The notes under the pieces are model-generated. The model had not been told where the DNA came from and did not search any database. It worked only from the letters and a program-made list of their open reading frames with translations. Position numbers and translations under genes: made by a program. Shown piece after piece: positions 35,561-45,398 of a DNA stretch of 64,000 nt. Source of the DNA: Buxus sempervirens. Taxonomy: Eukaryota; Streptophyta; Magnoliopsida; Buxales; Buxaceae. Numbering within the stretch: the stretch's first letter is position 1; the number at the start of each line of letters is the position of its first letter. The stretch lies in assembly GCA_947561395.2 (NCBI GenBank), contig OX387184.1, forward strand, positions 36,322,766-36,386,765, in the 5' to 3' direction.

Positions 35561-38221
35561 TTCGCCACTCTGGACCATGGGAAGATCAAAAGATGGAAGG
35601 ACCTAGCCGATGCCTTCCTGGCTCAATACCGGTTCAATTCAGAGATCATGCCAGATAGGTATGACGTCATGAGAATGAGCAAAGGAAGGGATGAGACTGT
35701 AAGGCAATATGCCAAGAGATGGAGGGAGACGGCCTCCCAGGTCAGGCCACCCATGCTAGAACAGGAAATGATTTCTACCTTCATAAGCACTTTGGGTCAA
35801 CCATTCTACAGCCACTTGGTGGGTCAGACCACCACTAATTTTGCAGCTTTGGTTCAGGTGGCTGACCGAATTGAGGATGGAATAAGGTCAGGTAAGATAA
35901 TTGACCACTCTGCCATGGTTAGCCAGCAAGACCCCAACCTAAAGAAAGGAAGCGGGACAAAAAAGAATGGGAACAAGAAGGAGGGTGAGGTAAACATGGT
36001 ACAGCCACCATCTGGCCCTAACAAGCCCATACAAATCAACGTACCTGCTCATTTTCCTACTCCATCTCCATCCACCCAGGCCCCTATGAGGGTCAATGTT
36101 CCAGCAGCACCTTCAGACCAAAAAAGGGTTTTTACCAAAGAGGAAAAGGACGCCTATTTTGCAGCAAGGAGAAATAGGGTTTTCACCCCTATTCCAATGA
36201 CTCCCTCTCAATTGCTGCCCACTCTATTGCAAGGAGGGTATATCACTTTAAGAGAGCCTAATCCGAATGCATCTAAAGGGAGAAATTTTGACCCTTCCAC
36301 CACTTGCGATTACTATATGGGTGCACCTGGACACCCTACAGACAAGTGCTGGCCTTTGAAACATGCTATTCAGGATTTACTAGACCAGAATACCCTGTCT
36401 TTCAATACAGGGGCTTCCAATCCTCCAAGAACCGATATTGGACAAAACCCACTGCCCCAGCATCACGGGGTAGGCCCATCTAATGTCATAGGAGTCATCT
36501 CTTCTGACAAAATAACCTTTGACCCATCTCAATTAATTGCTCCCATAGGGACAACGGTCAAAGTATATTTTGACAGGAGAAGTGAAGGCAAAGAAATAAA
36601 TATGATTTCAAAGGGGAATGATAGTGCTGCAAAGAACATTAGCTCATCTTTGGACCGGGTCTCATCCCTCATGGCCCAGATGAACATCACTAAGCCACCT
36701 TTGGTCATTAATTGCCATTCATCCACTTTTACTCCGCCCATTCAGTCTAAGCCACCATTGGTCATAAATTGTGACCCCCTTAGTGCATCAGTCACTTCTG
36801 CAAACCCCCAACCAAAACAACTTCCTCCATTGGTTGTTAATGTTCCTATTACTCAGACTTCCATCGCCAAGTCCAAACTTCCCCCATTGGTGGTGAATGT
36901 CCCTAAGCCTTCCTACATTGAATCGGCTGTACCATGGAACTACAGTGAAGCATTTACCACTACATGCCCTGCAGTTGAAAGCAAGGAAGAAGTAAACCTT
37001 ATGATGAGGTCAGGAAAGTGTGTAGGGGTGGAAGAAAAACAGAAAGAAACAGAGAAGGATAAAGAAGAAGAAAAAAATAAAGGCAAGGCCAAAGTAGGGG
37101 AAGAGGCCCCTCAGGTAACTAACAATGAGGCTGCTGACCTCATGAAGGTAATAAAAAAGAGTGAGTTCAATGTCATCGAGCAATTGAACAAAGTCCCTGC
37201 CCAGATCTCAATACTGGGCCTATTGTTAAATTCAGAAAAACATAGGGACTCCTTGTTAAGGATACTCCAGGGGGCCCATGTGCCTAAAAACATTGAACCA
37301 GACCAACTAGGCCGGATGGTTGGTCAAATTTTATCCCACAATGTGATAACTTTTTCTGAAACTGAAATCAGTCCAGCAGGGTACCATCATGTTGACCCAT
37401 TGCACATAGCTGTACTCAGTAAGGGTTGCATGATAGCCCGGGTCTTGATTGATAATGGGTCGGCTCTCAATGTCTGCCCATTGATAACCTTTGTTAAGCT
37501 CAATCTGGAGCGAAACAAAATAAAGCAAAATGGAAGAATCATAAGAGCATTTGACAGCTCTAAAACGCACTCCCTAGGGGAGGTTGAACTGCCGGTCACA
37601 ATTGGACCGTATATTTTCAACATCACATTTGAAGTGATGGATATACCTGCAGCCTTCAACCTACTCCTAGGAAGGCCGTGGATTCATACGGCTAGGGCCA
37701 TACCATCTACCCTCCACCAGAGAGTCAAATATATTAGAGGGCAAAAGGTGATTACCGTCCTGGCCGAAAATTTGGTTCCCCCCATGTGGTCCCCTGATGT
37801 ACCCTGTATTGACATGGAAATGACTGCAGATAAGTTGACATATCACTCTTTTCAATTTGAAGCTGTGAATTATATACCTGGGGGGTATCAGGAAAAAGAA
37901 GGAAAATTGACCTGTGCTGAAAAAATGGTCAAGAATGTGCTAGAAAAGTACCATTTTCACCCTGGAAAAGGTCTGGGGGTTAACCTGCAAGGAAGGATAG
38001 AACCAGTACAGGTTAAGAAGATGGTTCACAGAGCAGGATTGGGGTCCAAGCCAAGGAAATGGAAAAGTCAGGGGCAGATAGAAGCTATGAAATTCCCACA
38101 CATCAGGGAAACTTTTCCTAAGCTGTCTCACCTGATTCAGCTGTCTCCTCCTGAGGATCAATCTAAGCCTCCATACTACAATGTCAACCCATTCCAGAAA
38201 CCCAAACCCTCCACAATATAA
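35561..38221 (+). CDS. gag-pro: B gag-pro, 3' segment with aspartic protease and G-patch
   Basis: It continues the 23597 frame after C (886 codons, stop TAA 38219-38221). It opens with FATLDHGKIKRW, then YAKRWRETASQVRPP. The nucleocapsid-like CDYYMGAPGHPTDKC has Tyr where A and C have His, which may weaken zinc binding. A Pro-rich middle repeats the motif PPLVVNVP. The retropepsin active-site motif is LIDNGSALNVCP (37448 on), followed by NLLLGRPWIH. A G-patch-like stretch (GKGLGVNLQGR, then HRAGLGSKPRKW) is near the C-terminus. The frame stays open past the TAA up to about 38590, which suggests either readthrough or a CAA to TAA mutation. Confidence 0.92.
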   Translation, partial: FATLDHGKIKRWKDLADAFLAQYRFNSEIMPDRYDVMRMSKGRDETVRQYAKRWRETASQVRPPMLEQEMISTFISTLGQPFYSHLVGQTTTNFAALVQVADRIEDGIRSGKIIDHSAMVSQQDPNLKKGSGTKKNGNKKEGEVNMVQPPSGPNKPIQINVPAHFPTPSPSTQAPMRVNVPAAPSDQKRVFTKEEKDAYFAARRNRVFTPIPMTPSQLLPTLLQGGYITLREPNPNASKGRNFDPSTTCDYYMGAPGHPTDKCWPLKHAIQDLLDQNTLSFNTGASNPPRTDIGQNPLPQHHGVGPSNVIGVISSDKITFDPSQLIAPIGTTVKVYFDRRSEGKEINMISKGNDSAAKNISSSLDRVSSLMAQMNITKPPLVINCHSSTFTPPIQSKPPLVINCDPLSASVTSANPQPKQLPPLVVNVPITQTSIAKSKLPPLVVNVPKPSYIESAVPWNYSEAFTTTCPAVESKEEVNLMMRSGKCVGVEEKQKETEKDKEEEKNKGKAKVGEEAPQVTNNEAADLMKVIKKSEFNVIEQLNKVPAQISILGLLLNSEKHRDSLLRILQGAHVPKNIEPDQLGRMVGQILSHNVITFSETEISPAGYHHVDPLHIAVLSKGCMIARVLIDNGSALNVCPLITFVKLNLERNKIKQNGRIIRAFDSSKTHSLGEVELPVTIGPYIFNITFEVMDIPAAFNLLLGRPWIHTARAIPSTLHQRVKYIRGQKVITVLAENLVPPMWSPDVPCIDMEMTADKLTYHSFQFEAVNYIPGGYQEKEGKLTCAEKMVKNVLEKYHFHPGKGLGVNLQGRIEPVQVKKMVHRAGLGSKPRKWKSQGQIEAMKFPHIRETFPKLSHLIQLSPPEDQSKPPYYNVNPFQKPKPSTI

Positions 38222-38582
38222 CCATGTGTTCCACCTCCTCAGGCATCTGGTGGGCCTGGGCCACAGACAGAACAAAAGCAGGATTTTTCTGAGGACATAG
38301 GGGCATTCTTTGCCATGACAGAAGGCAACCAAGAAAAAGTAGCAGAGGAGCTACCTTTTATTGATTGGGCTGCAGTAGAAGTTCCATCTGGAACTGGCCC
38401 TACCGAAGAAGCAGGCAATGCAACTCACCCAGTACTGGTGATCTCAGATGCAGATCCTGAACTTGAGGAGCAGGCTTGTATCCCTGCCCCAGATTCTTTC
38501 ATTCTGAATAATTGGGAGGAAACTCCCCTTACTTTTGAAGCCGCGTTTGTTTGGCAAACAGACATGGTTTCCAAAAAAAAAC
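38222..38582 (+). pseudogene. B pro-RT linker, open after in-frame TAA, ends at A9 run
   Basis: The frame is the same as gag-pro and has no further stop until 38590. It encodes an acidic, Pro-rich linker (for example DWAAVEVPSGTGP). At 38573-38581 a run of nine A follows TTTCC. The pol frame is the -1 frame from here, so either a -1 ribosomal shift on A-AAA-AAA, a one-base indel, or an intron removing this part would be needed. Ogre elements are known to have an intron between protease and RT; no convincing donor was found here. Confidence 0.6.
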
Positions 38583-41500
38583 TCCATTAGTGGAATGCCC
38601 TTTTCCTGAAGGTTTTAATGAGCCTTCGTCTTCAGGGAAAGATTTTGTAGAAGGCTCTCAAATAACACAAAAAGATTTTTCAGTTTTTTCTAGAAAAGAT
38701 AAAGTTTTCAAAAAGGTCCAAACCATTTATGAACCATATAAGCAAACGGAATTGGATCAGGATGAGTATGACTTCGACCTTGAGCTCGACTTTGACCTAA
38801 TGGGGGTTGAAGAAGAGACCGAGGATGAAGAAAACGACGTTCCAAAAGAAATCACATATCAATTAGAGCGTCATGAAAAGGGGGTCCAACCCAATATCGA
38901 AGAGACCATATCAATCAACCTAGGGACCGAAGATGACCCAAAAATAGTGAAGATTGGGGTATGTCTATCTGAGGTACAGCGGGATGAAATGATACGATTT
39001 TTGGCTGATTATGAAGATGTGTTTGCATGGTCGTATCGGGATATGCCGGGGTTAGACACAGATATGGTGGTGCACAGGCTACCCATTCTACCAGACTCTA
39101 AGCCAGTTAAGCAGAAACTGAGAAGGTTAAAACCTGAATGGACATTGAAGGTTAAAGATGAAGTGGTTAAGCAATTCCAAGCCAGATTCTTAGCAGTTTC
39201 CACATATCCCGAATGGCTTGCAAATATAGTGCCAGTACCAAAGAAGGATGGAAAGGTCAGAATGTGCATAGATTATAGAGATTTGAATAAGGCAAGTCCA
39301 AAGGATGATTTTCCACTTCCACACATAGACATCTTGGTGGATAACACCGCTGTACATAGCCTGTTCTCATTCATGGACGGGTTTTCTGGGTACAATCAGA
39401 TTAAGATGGCTAAGGAAGACCAAGAGAAGACAGCCTTTATCACCCCTTGGGGTACCTTCCACTACACTGTCATGCCATTTGGACTTAAGAACGCTAGGGC
39501 AACCTACCAGAGGGCCATGACAGCCTTATTCCATGATATGATCCATAAGGAGATGGAGGTTTATGTGGATGATATGATAGCCAAATCATGTGAGGAAGAA
39601 GATCACTTGATCAACTTGAAGAAGGTATTTGACCGGCTTAGGAAATACAGTCTAAGGCTTAACCCTGCTAAGTGTGTCTTTGGGGCTACATCAGGAAAAT
39701 TATTGGGTTTTATAGTAAGCAGAAGGGGAATTGAGATTGACCCGGCTAAAGCTAAAGCCATCATTGAAATGCCATCACCTAGAATCGAGAGGGAAGTTCG
39801 GGGTTTTCTTGGGAGGATTCAGTACATAAGCCGGTTCATAGCACAGCTCACCGCTATCTGTGAACCAATTTTCAAACTTCTAAGAAAGAATAACCCGACA
39901 GTCTGGAATGATGATTGCCAAGAAGCCTTTGACACAATAAAGGAGTATTTATTGAACCCACCTGTGCTAGTACCACCCACTCCAGGAAGGCCACTAATTC
40001 TATACTTGTCTGTTTTGGAGACATCAATGGGGTGTGTCTTAGGACAGCATGACGATACAGGCAGAAAGGAGAGGGCGATTTACTACCTGAGTAAGAAATT
40101 TACAGAATATGAAGCAAAGTATTCCCCTTTGGAAAAGACATGTTGTGCTTTAGTATGGGCAACTCAGAGACTAAGGCACTATTTCCTTAGTCATTCTACC
40201 TTATTGATATCCCGCATGGACCCTTTGAAGTATCTATTTGAGAAACTAGCTTTAACTGGCAGAACAGCAAAGTGGCAGTTGTTACTCTCTGAATTTGACC
40301 TCACCTATATCACACAGAAGGCCATTAAGGGTCAAGCTATTGCAGATCACTTAGCCGCACACCCTTTACCAGAATACCAACCCTTAAAGACCAACTTCCC
40401 TGATGAGGCAATCCTGTTTGCTGAAGAGGAAGAAGAGGAAAGCTCATGGCAAATGTTTTTTGATGGGGCCGCCAATATGAATGGAAATGGAATAGGGGCT
40501 GTATTGATCAAGCCAGATGGGGCACATATCCCGATCGCAGTGAAGTTAAGGTTCCAATGCACGAACAATATAGCAGAGTATGAAGCATGCATAATTGGGT
40601 TACAAGCAGCCTTAGACCATGAGGTAGAGGAACTTGACGTATATGGGGATTCGAGTCTTATCATCTTCCAAACAACTGGTGAATGGAAAACCAAGGATCA
40701 CAAATTGATCCCCTATCACCAGTATTTGGAAGAAATAAGCAATAAATTTACTCGAATTTCCTTCAATTATATGCCAAGGGCCAAAAATCAGTTTGCGGAT
40801 GCTCTAGCAACATTGGCTTCAATGGTCAATATGCCAGAAGGTGTTGATATTAGACCATTAGAAATTGAAGTCAGGGATGAACCAGCTTACTGCCTTGTTT
40901 TAGAAGAAACCCCAGAAGAAGAAGTACCATGGTTTCAAGACATTAAGAACTTCCTAAATGATCGAAGCTTACCAGAAAATGTCACCTCTACAGAAAAAAG
41001 AACAATACAGAGGTTGGCAGGACAGTTCTTACTAAGTGGTGGGCAGTTGTACAAAAGATCACACAATGATATACTACTTAGATGTGTTGCAAAGACTGAG
41101 TCAGAAAGGATAGTTGAAACGGTACATGGAGGAGTGTGTGGACCCCATATGAATGGGCATATGCTTGCCAAGAAGATCCTGCGATTGGGATATTACTGGT
41201 CAACTATGGAGCATGATTGCTATATGCACGTTAAAAGGTGTCATTTATGCCAAGTGTACGCAGATAACAAGAATGCACCCCCAAGTGAATTACACAGTAT
41301 GACATCTCCGTGGCCTTTTTCTATGTGGGGTATAGATGTCATTGGAATGATCTCTCCAAAGGCATCAAATGGACACAGGTTTATACTTGTAGCAATCGAT
41401 TATTTTACCAAGTGGGTAGAAGCGGCTTCTTATGCAAACATTACGAGTAGCCATGTTCTTAAGTTTTTAAAGCACAACATCATTTGCCGCTATGGTTTGC

Positions 41501-42177
41501 CAAGTGCCATAGTAACAGACAATGCTTCAAACCTTAAGAACAAAGACATGAGGAAGATGTGTGAACAATTTCAGATTACCCACCACAAGTCAGCGCCTTA
41601 CAGACCAAAGATGAATGGGGCAGTGGAAGCAGCGAATAAGAATATAAAGAAGATTATTCAAAAGATGGTGGTGAGTTTTAAAGATTGGCATGAAATGCTG
41701 CCACTTGCTCTACATGCTTACAGAACCTCAATCCGGACTTCTACAGGGGCAACCCCATACTCCTTAGTCTATGGAATGGAAGCAGTTTTACCAGTGGAAG
41801 TGGAAATACCTTCACTAAGAGTGCTAATGGAAGCAGAATTAGAAGAAGCTGAATGGATACAGTCTAGACATGATCAACTCAATTTAATTGAAGAAAAGCG
41901 TTTGAAGGCACTTAGTCATGGCCAATTATATCGGAAGAGGATGGCTAGGGCTTACAATAAAAAGGTAAAGCCCAGAACTTTCCAAGAAGGAAATTTGGTA
42001 TTAAAAAAGATTTTACCCTTTTTGGAGGATCCTCGTGGAAAGTTCAAACTAAATTGGGAAGGACCTTATGTGGTCAAGAAAGTCCTATCAGGGGGTGCTC
42101 TCATCTTAACAGAAATGGATGGGAAGGATTTTCCTGAGCCAATCAACTCTGATGCAGTAAAGAGATATTTTCCATGA
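38551..42177 (+). CDS. pol: B pol: RT, degenerate RNase H, second RNase H, integrase
   Basis: Open for 1208 codons; 38551 is only the frame opening (TTG), not a real start. An acidic leader is followed by RT (about 210-400) with VRMCIDYRDLNKA, FSGYNQI, MPFGLKNARATYQ (Arg replaces the usual Gly) and YVDD at 338-341. The first RNase H (about 470-600) lacks the first catalytic Asp (LYLSVLETS). A second, archaeal-type RNase H follows (about 630-760), with MFFDGAA, NNIAEYEA, VYGDSS and NQFADALA, which is the mark of the Tat lineage. Integrase has an H/C zinc finger (HLC near 905) and the catalytic triad D929, D990, E1026 with 35 residues between the last two. It ends with an LNWEGPYVV module typical of gypsy integrase tails. 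No internal stop was seen. Confidence 0.95.
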   Translation: MANRHGFQKKTPLVECPFPEGFNEPSSSGKDFVEGSQITQKDFSVFSRKDKVFKKVQTIYEPYKQTELDQDEYDFDLELDFDLMGVEEETEDEENDVPKEITYQLERHEKGVQPNIEETISINLGTEDDPKIVKIGVCLSEVQRDEMIRFLADYEDVFAWSYRDMPGLDTDMVVHRLPILPDSKPVKQKLRRLKPEWTLKVKDEVVKQFQARFLAVSTYPEWLANIVPVPKKDGKVRMCIDYRDLNKASPKDDFPLPHIDILVDNTAVHSLFSFMDGFSGYNQIKMAKEDQEKTAFITPWGTFHYTVMPFGLKNARATYQRAMTALFHDMIHKEMEVYVDDMIAKSCEEEDHLINLKKVFDRLRKYSLRLNPAKCVFGATSGKLLGFIVSRRGIEIDPAKAKAIIEMPSPRIEREVRGFLGRIQYISRFIAQLTAICEPIFKLLRKNNPTVWNDDCQEAFDTIKEYLLNPPVLVPPTPGRPLILYLSVLETSMGCVLGQHDDTGRKERAIYYLSKKFTEYEAKYSPLEKTCCALVWATQRLRHYFLSHSTLLISRMDPLKYLFEKLALTGRTAKWQLLLSEFDLTYITQKAIKGQAIADHLAAHPLPEYQPLKTNFPDEAILFAEEEEEESSWQMFFDGAANMNGNGIGAVLIKPDGAHIPIAVKLRFQCTNNIAEYEACIIGLQAALDHEVEELDVYGDSSLIIFQTTGEWKTKDHKLIPYHQYLEEISNKFTRISFNYMPRAKNQFADALATLASMVNMPEGVDIRPLEIEVRDEPAYCLVLEETPEEEVPWFQDIKNFLNDRSLPENVTSTEKRTIQRLAGQFLLSGGQLYKRSHNDILLRCVAKTESERIVETVHGGVCGPHMNGHMLAKKILRLGYYWSTMEHDCYMHVKRCHLCQVYADNKNAPPSELHSMTSPWPFSMWGIDVIGMISPKASNGHRFILVAIDYFTKWVEAASYANITSSHVLKFLKHNIICRYGLPSAIVTDNASNLKNKDMRKMCEQFQITHHKSAPYRPKMNGAVEAANKNIKKIIQKMVVSFKDWHEMLPLALHAYRTSIRTSTGATPYSLVYGMEAVLPVEVEIPSLRVLMEAELEEAEWIQSRHDQLNLIEEKRLKALSHGQLYRKRMARAYNKKVKPRTFQEGNLVLKKILPFLEDPRGKFKLNWEGPYVVKKVLSGGALILTEMDGKDFPEPINSDAVKRYFP

Positions 42178-43139
42178 ATGAATATTACTAGGAAATGATC
42201 TGAGGCCATTGTTCTTTATATCCCAAAATTTGAATCCTTAGTCAAACCAATTTGAGCCTGTTCGTCTTTTTTTGTTAAACCCAAACTGGACTTACAGCCT
42301 TATACTGGGGCAAAGCCAATAAGGGCAAGGCCAATAGGGGCAAAAAGAAAAAAAATTTGAAAAAAAAAAAAAAAAAAGAAAAAAATAGGGGCAAATAAGT
42401 GCCAAATACAAAAGAAGGGGAATGGGATTGAATTCACCATGACTGTAAGTCCAGTTGACCCATTTTCACACTTAGAAAATTTTGAGCCTTTAATACCTTT
42501 TCTTTCATAAACCGAACCTAGCCTTTGTTTCGTCCTATTATTAAGACCTCGGTGATTTTAGTATATTCCTTCAACTTTCAGAGTAAGATTGGTGATGACG
42601 GAATGCAGAGGCCAACCCTAGTGAAAACCGTAATTGGCACTAGGGGCAAGAAGGGCAAAAAGAAAAAAAAAAAAAGGAAAAAAGAAAGAAAAAAAAAAAA
42701 AAAAAAAGAAAAGAATCAAGGGTTGAGTTGATCATGTGGTCTAAGTTTCAAATCAGCATGAGCACTGGAAACTGAGCAGATTAGCAAGGCCAATCATGAA
42801 GGAAAAATCATTAGGGGATGATTCTAATGGTCACGGGGTAGACAAATTTGGTCTCTTCCTATTGCTTGGACTACCCTTTTCATTATTCAACCTGATTTTA
42901 ATTCCTTTAATTATATGTGATTAAGTGTTTTGGATCAGCTTTCAAAAAAAAAAAAAAAAACTATACTTTGGCCAGTGATGAGAAATCAAATACTTTTTCA
43001 TAAAACTTCTGTTTTTATAAGCATCTGAGAATTCTGAGGCCAATAATATAAAACCTATTTTGAATCAAATCTAATATCTTTCCACTAATGGAGTTTGCTT
43101 TTGTAAAAAAAGTATGGAAAAAAAAAATGATGAAAGAAT
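42178..43139 (+). other. B region between pol and the convergent antisense gene
   Basis: Non-coding, with purine tracts at 42345-42390 and 42655-42715. It carries blocks matching the 3' UTRs of A and C. The sense pol and the antisense gene ending at 43140 converge here, so sense and antisense transcripts may overlap. Confidence 0.6.
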
Positions 43140-44942
43140 CTAATCCCTACTCCCTAATTGCTCCTCAAGCTCCCTAATCCTAGCTACCTGAGTTGCAATG
43201 ATTCCAGAAGCACCCTCTGCATCAGGATCACTCAAAAAGGAGATGACCTCATCTGAAAAAGAAAGCTTGATCTTCAACGCCCTAAGGTCAGCCAAGGAAT
43301 CCTGATACTTCTTCCGCATCACACGGACTTCAAAGCGACGAGCCTGCCTTTGTTCTTCAAGTTTCTTCTCCATGGCAATGCGGCCAGACTTCTGCTCTTT
43401 AAGCTTCCTCTCCAGAACAAGGACTTTTATCCTAAGTTCTTGAGCCTCCCGTACCCATATTTGGTGAAGCCGCTTATGGGTTGCCCTTTCTGACTCGAGA
43501 ATGTCCTCATAAGTAGGAGGAAGAACTGCAGGAGGATCCTCTGGTACTGGGGCATGACTCTGCACCTGTTCCTTGATCCAGAAGTGATAGTCCTTCACAT
43601 GGGACTCAGAAAAGACTGGACCCCGCAGAAAGCAAACATAGGACCACTCTTTCATTAATTGAGCATTTAGCCCCATGGTGGCTGAAGTAAGTGGCCCTAT
43701 AAAGCTCTCATAACCTGTGGGAATCATAATTCCTTGGGTCGCTCCAAATTGCCGAAGAACCCTCAAAGGAAGATAGAGAACAGCAGATTTCAAGCCTGGC
43801 CAGAAAATTTTTATCCCTAAAGCTAATCACTGTCTCTGGAGTAGGCTGATAAGTGCCAGGCCATCTCACTTGATCATCCTGGAGAGTACCCAAGAAAGTG
43901 AACCAGCCTTGCTTGCCACCTTGGATGTTAGGACATCCCCTATTGCTCATCAAAACAGGAACTTTCAATCTTGGAAAGAAGCGGCGAGTTATTTCTTCAA
44001 CCTGGCTAAGATGGTCAAGCAACCAAAGCTGCAGAAAAAGGGAGTATTTCAATTTATTTCCAAAAAGAAAAAAAAAGAAAAAAAAAGAAAAAGAAAAAAA
44101 AAAGAAGAAAAAGAGAGAGAAAAAGAAAAAAAAGAGAAGAAAGAAAAAGAGAAGAAGAAGAAAAAAAAAAGAAAAAAAAAGAAAGGAAAGGAAGAATAAA
44201 AAGAAAAAAAAATATAGAAGAAAAAAATACATGCATATTTTACCTGTAGGATAGGGGCACAGGCAAGGAAACGTTTCTTCTTCCTAAAATAACAATCAGT
44301 AAGAGCCTGATATATCTCTGCTAGGATCATAGGGGCCAACCTCTCGCGTTCCCTAACCTGACAGATAACTGAGATAAGAGCCAAGTCAACCTGGTCATCA
44401 CCCCGTGGAAAAAGCAGCTGATTGACCACTACCAGGGTCAATGCATTAAACCTAGAGTCCTTGTCATTACTCCTCAGAAGTTTTTCAGTCAAAAAGGTCT
44501 TGGACAAGGTCAAAAATGCATCAGAATTTCCTAAGTCCTTCTTCCCTATACCCAAGAAAGTGGAAGCCTCTTTTTTATAACTAAGCTTTAGGGGTGGGTT
44601 CACAACTTTTTCAGAAAATCTAAGGCCAAGGATGGTTTCAATCTCTTCTATGGTGGGAGTCATCTCTTTATCATCAAAACGGAAGAGGTTCAGCTCAGGT
44701 ACCTAGTGGCCAATCAAAGCTTCAATGATTTCCCACTTAAAGGGAATTTTAGGGAGGTGTAGGATGTGCCCTAAGTGGATGGAATCCCAACGAATCTCCT
44801 CATCAAGGGTCATGGAATTAACCCATCTATCATAAAAGGAATCCACAATATTGTACCTGGTAAGATTAGGAGGTTTTGATCTAACAGGTTGTCTTGCAGG
44901 AGGAGATTCAACGGCAGGAGAAAGCGGCGTAGGGGAAGCCAT
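43140..44942 (-). pseudogene. Antisense DUF7745-like gene in B, two lesions
   Basis: Two exons on the minus strand: 44942-44244 and 44028-43140, with a GT-AG intron of 215 bp that is pyrimidine-rich. It starts MASPTPLSP. MTPTIEEIETILGL and the following helical region (FNALTLVVVNQLLFP, MILAEIYQALTDCYF, FLACAPILQ, then LWLLDHL) read like the DUF7745 family of plant, often transposon-borne, proteins as I remember it. The C-terminus is a long coiled coil (EAQELRIKVLVLERKLKEQK to RIRELEEQLGS). Lesions: in-frame TAG at 44705-44703 (TGG to TAG likely) and a one-base insertion near 43804, after VISFRDKNF. Function unknown. It lies opposite to B, between pol and the PMD-like gene. Confidence 0.75.
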
Positions 44943-45035
44943 GGAAGCGCCAAAGAAGCCAAGGAAAGCGAGAAAAGACGTGCTCAGGGAGTTTTTCAAT
45001 TAATAAAAGTGTCACAATGATGTTCCCTAGGAGTT

Positions 45036-45196
45036 TATATAGAAAAAATCGTAAGGCAGTAAATTCCGTAATTATACTACGGGCAAGGCTCGCCCGTATA
45101 GGAATTACGGACACGCCTGACCGTGAAAACTTCACGGGCAAAGCGCGCCCGTAGTAACTTTACGGGCACAGCCTGCTCGTAGTATAAGTACGGTTC
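45036..45196 (-). promoter_or_regulatory. Putative promoter of the antisense DUF7745-like gene
   Basis: Read on the minus strand: a five-unit ACGGGC palindrome cluster (45196-45057), then CTATATAAAC (45045-45036), then about 95 bp to the ATG at 44942. This order of palindrome cluster, TATA box and start copies that of the B/C LTR promoters. Confidence 0.65.
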
Positions 45197-45398
45197 CTTC
45201 GAAAAAATGCAAAAAAGTGGGAAGTTTCAATTTCTTTGGTTTTCCTAAGCTTCACCTGTCCCTGTTTTAACATTCATCAGGTAATAAATACTGTAAATAA
45301 AGAAGAAAGAACACAAATGGAAATAAATCAAACTTCTTTTATATATATGAATGTTTACATCACTTTTGCCAAAAAATATAAAGGTACATGGAAGAATC

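Noticed and set aside
38551..38553. Start codon of pol at 38551
   Set aside because: The codon is TTG and lies in the overlap with the gag-pro frame; expression by frameshift, readthrough or splicing is more likely than a new start.
44049..44236. Phe/Leu-rich minus-strand ORFs that could be taken for membrane proteins
   Set aside because: They translate the pyrimidine-rich intron of the antisense DUF7745-like gene.
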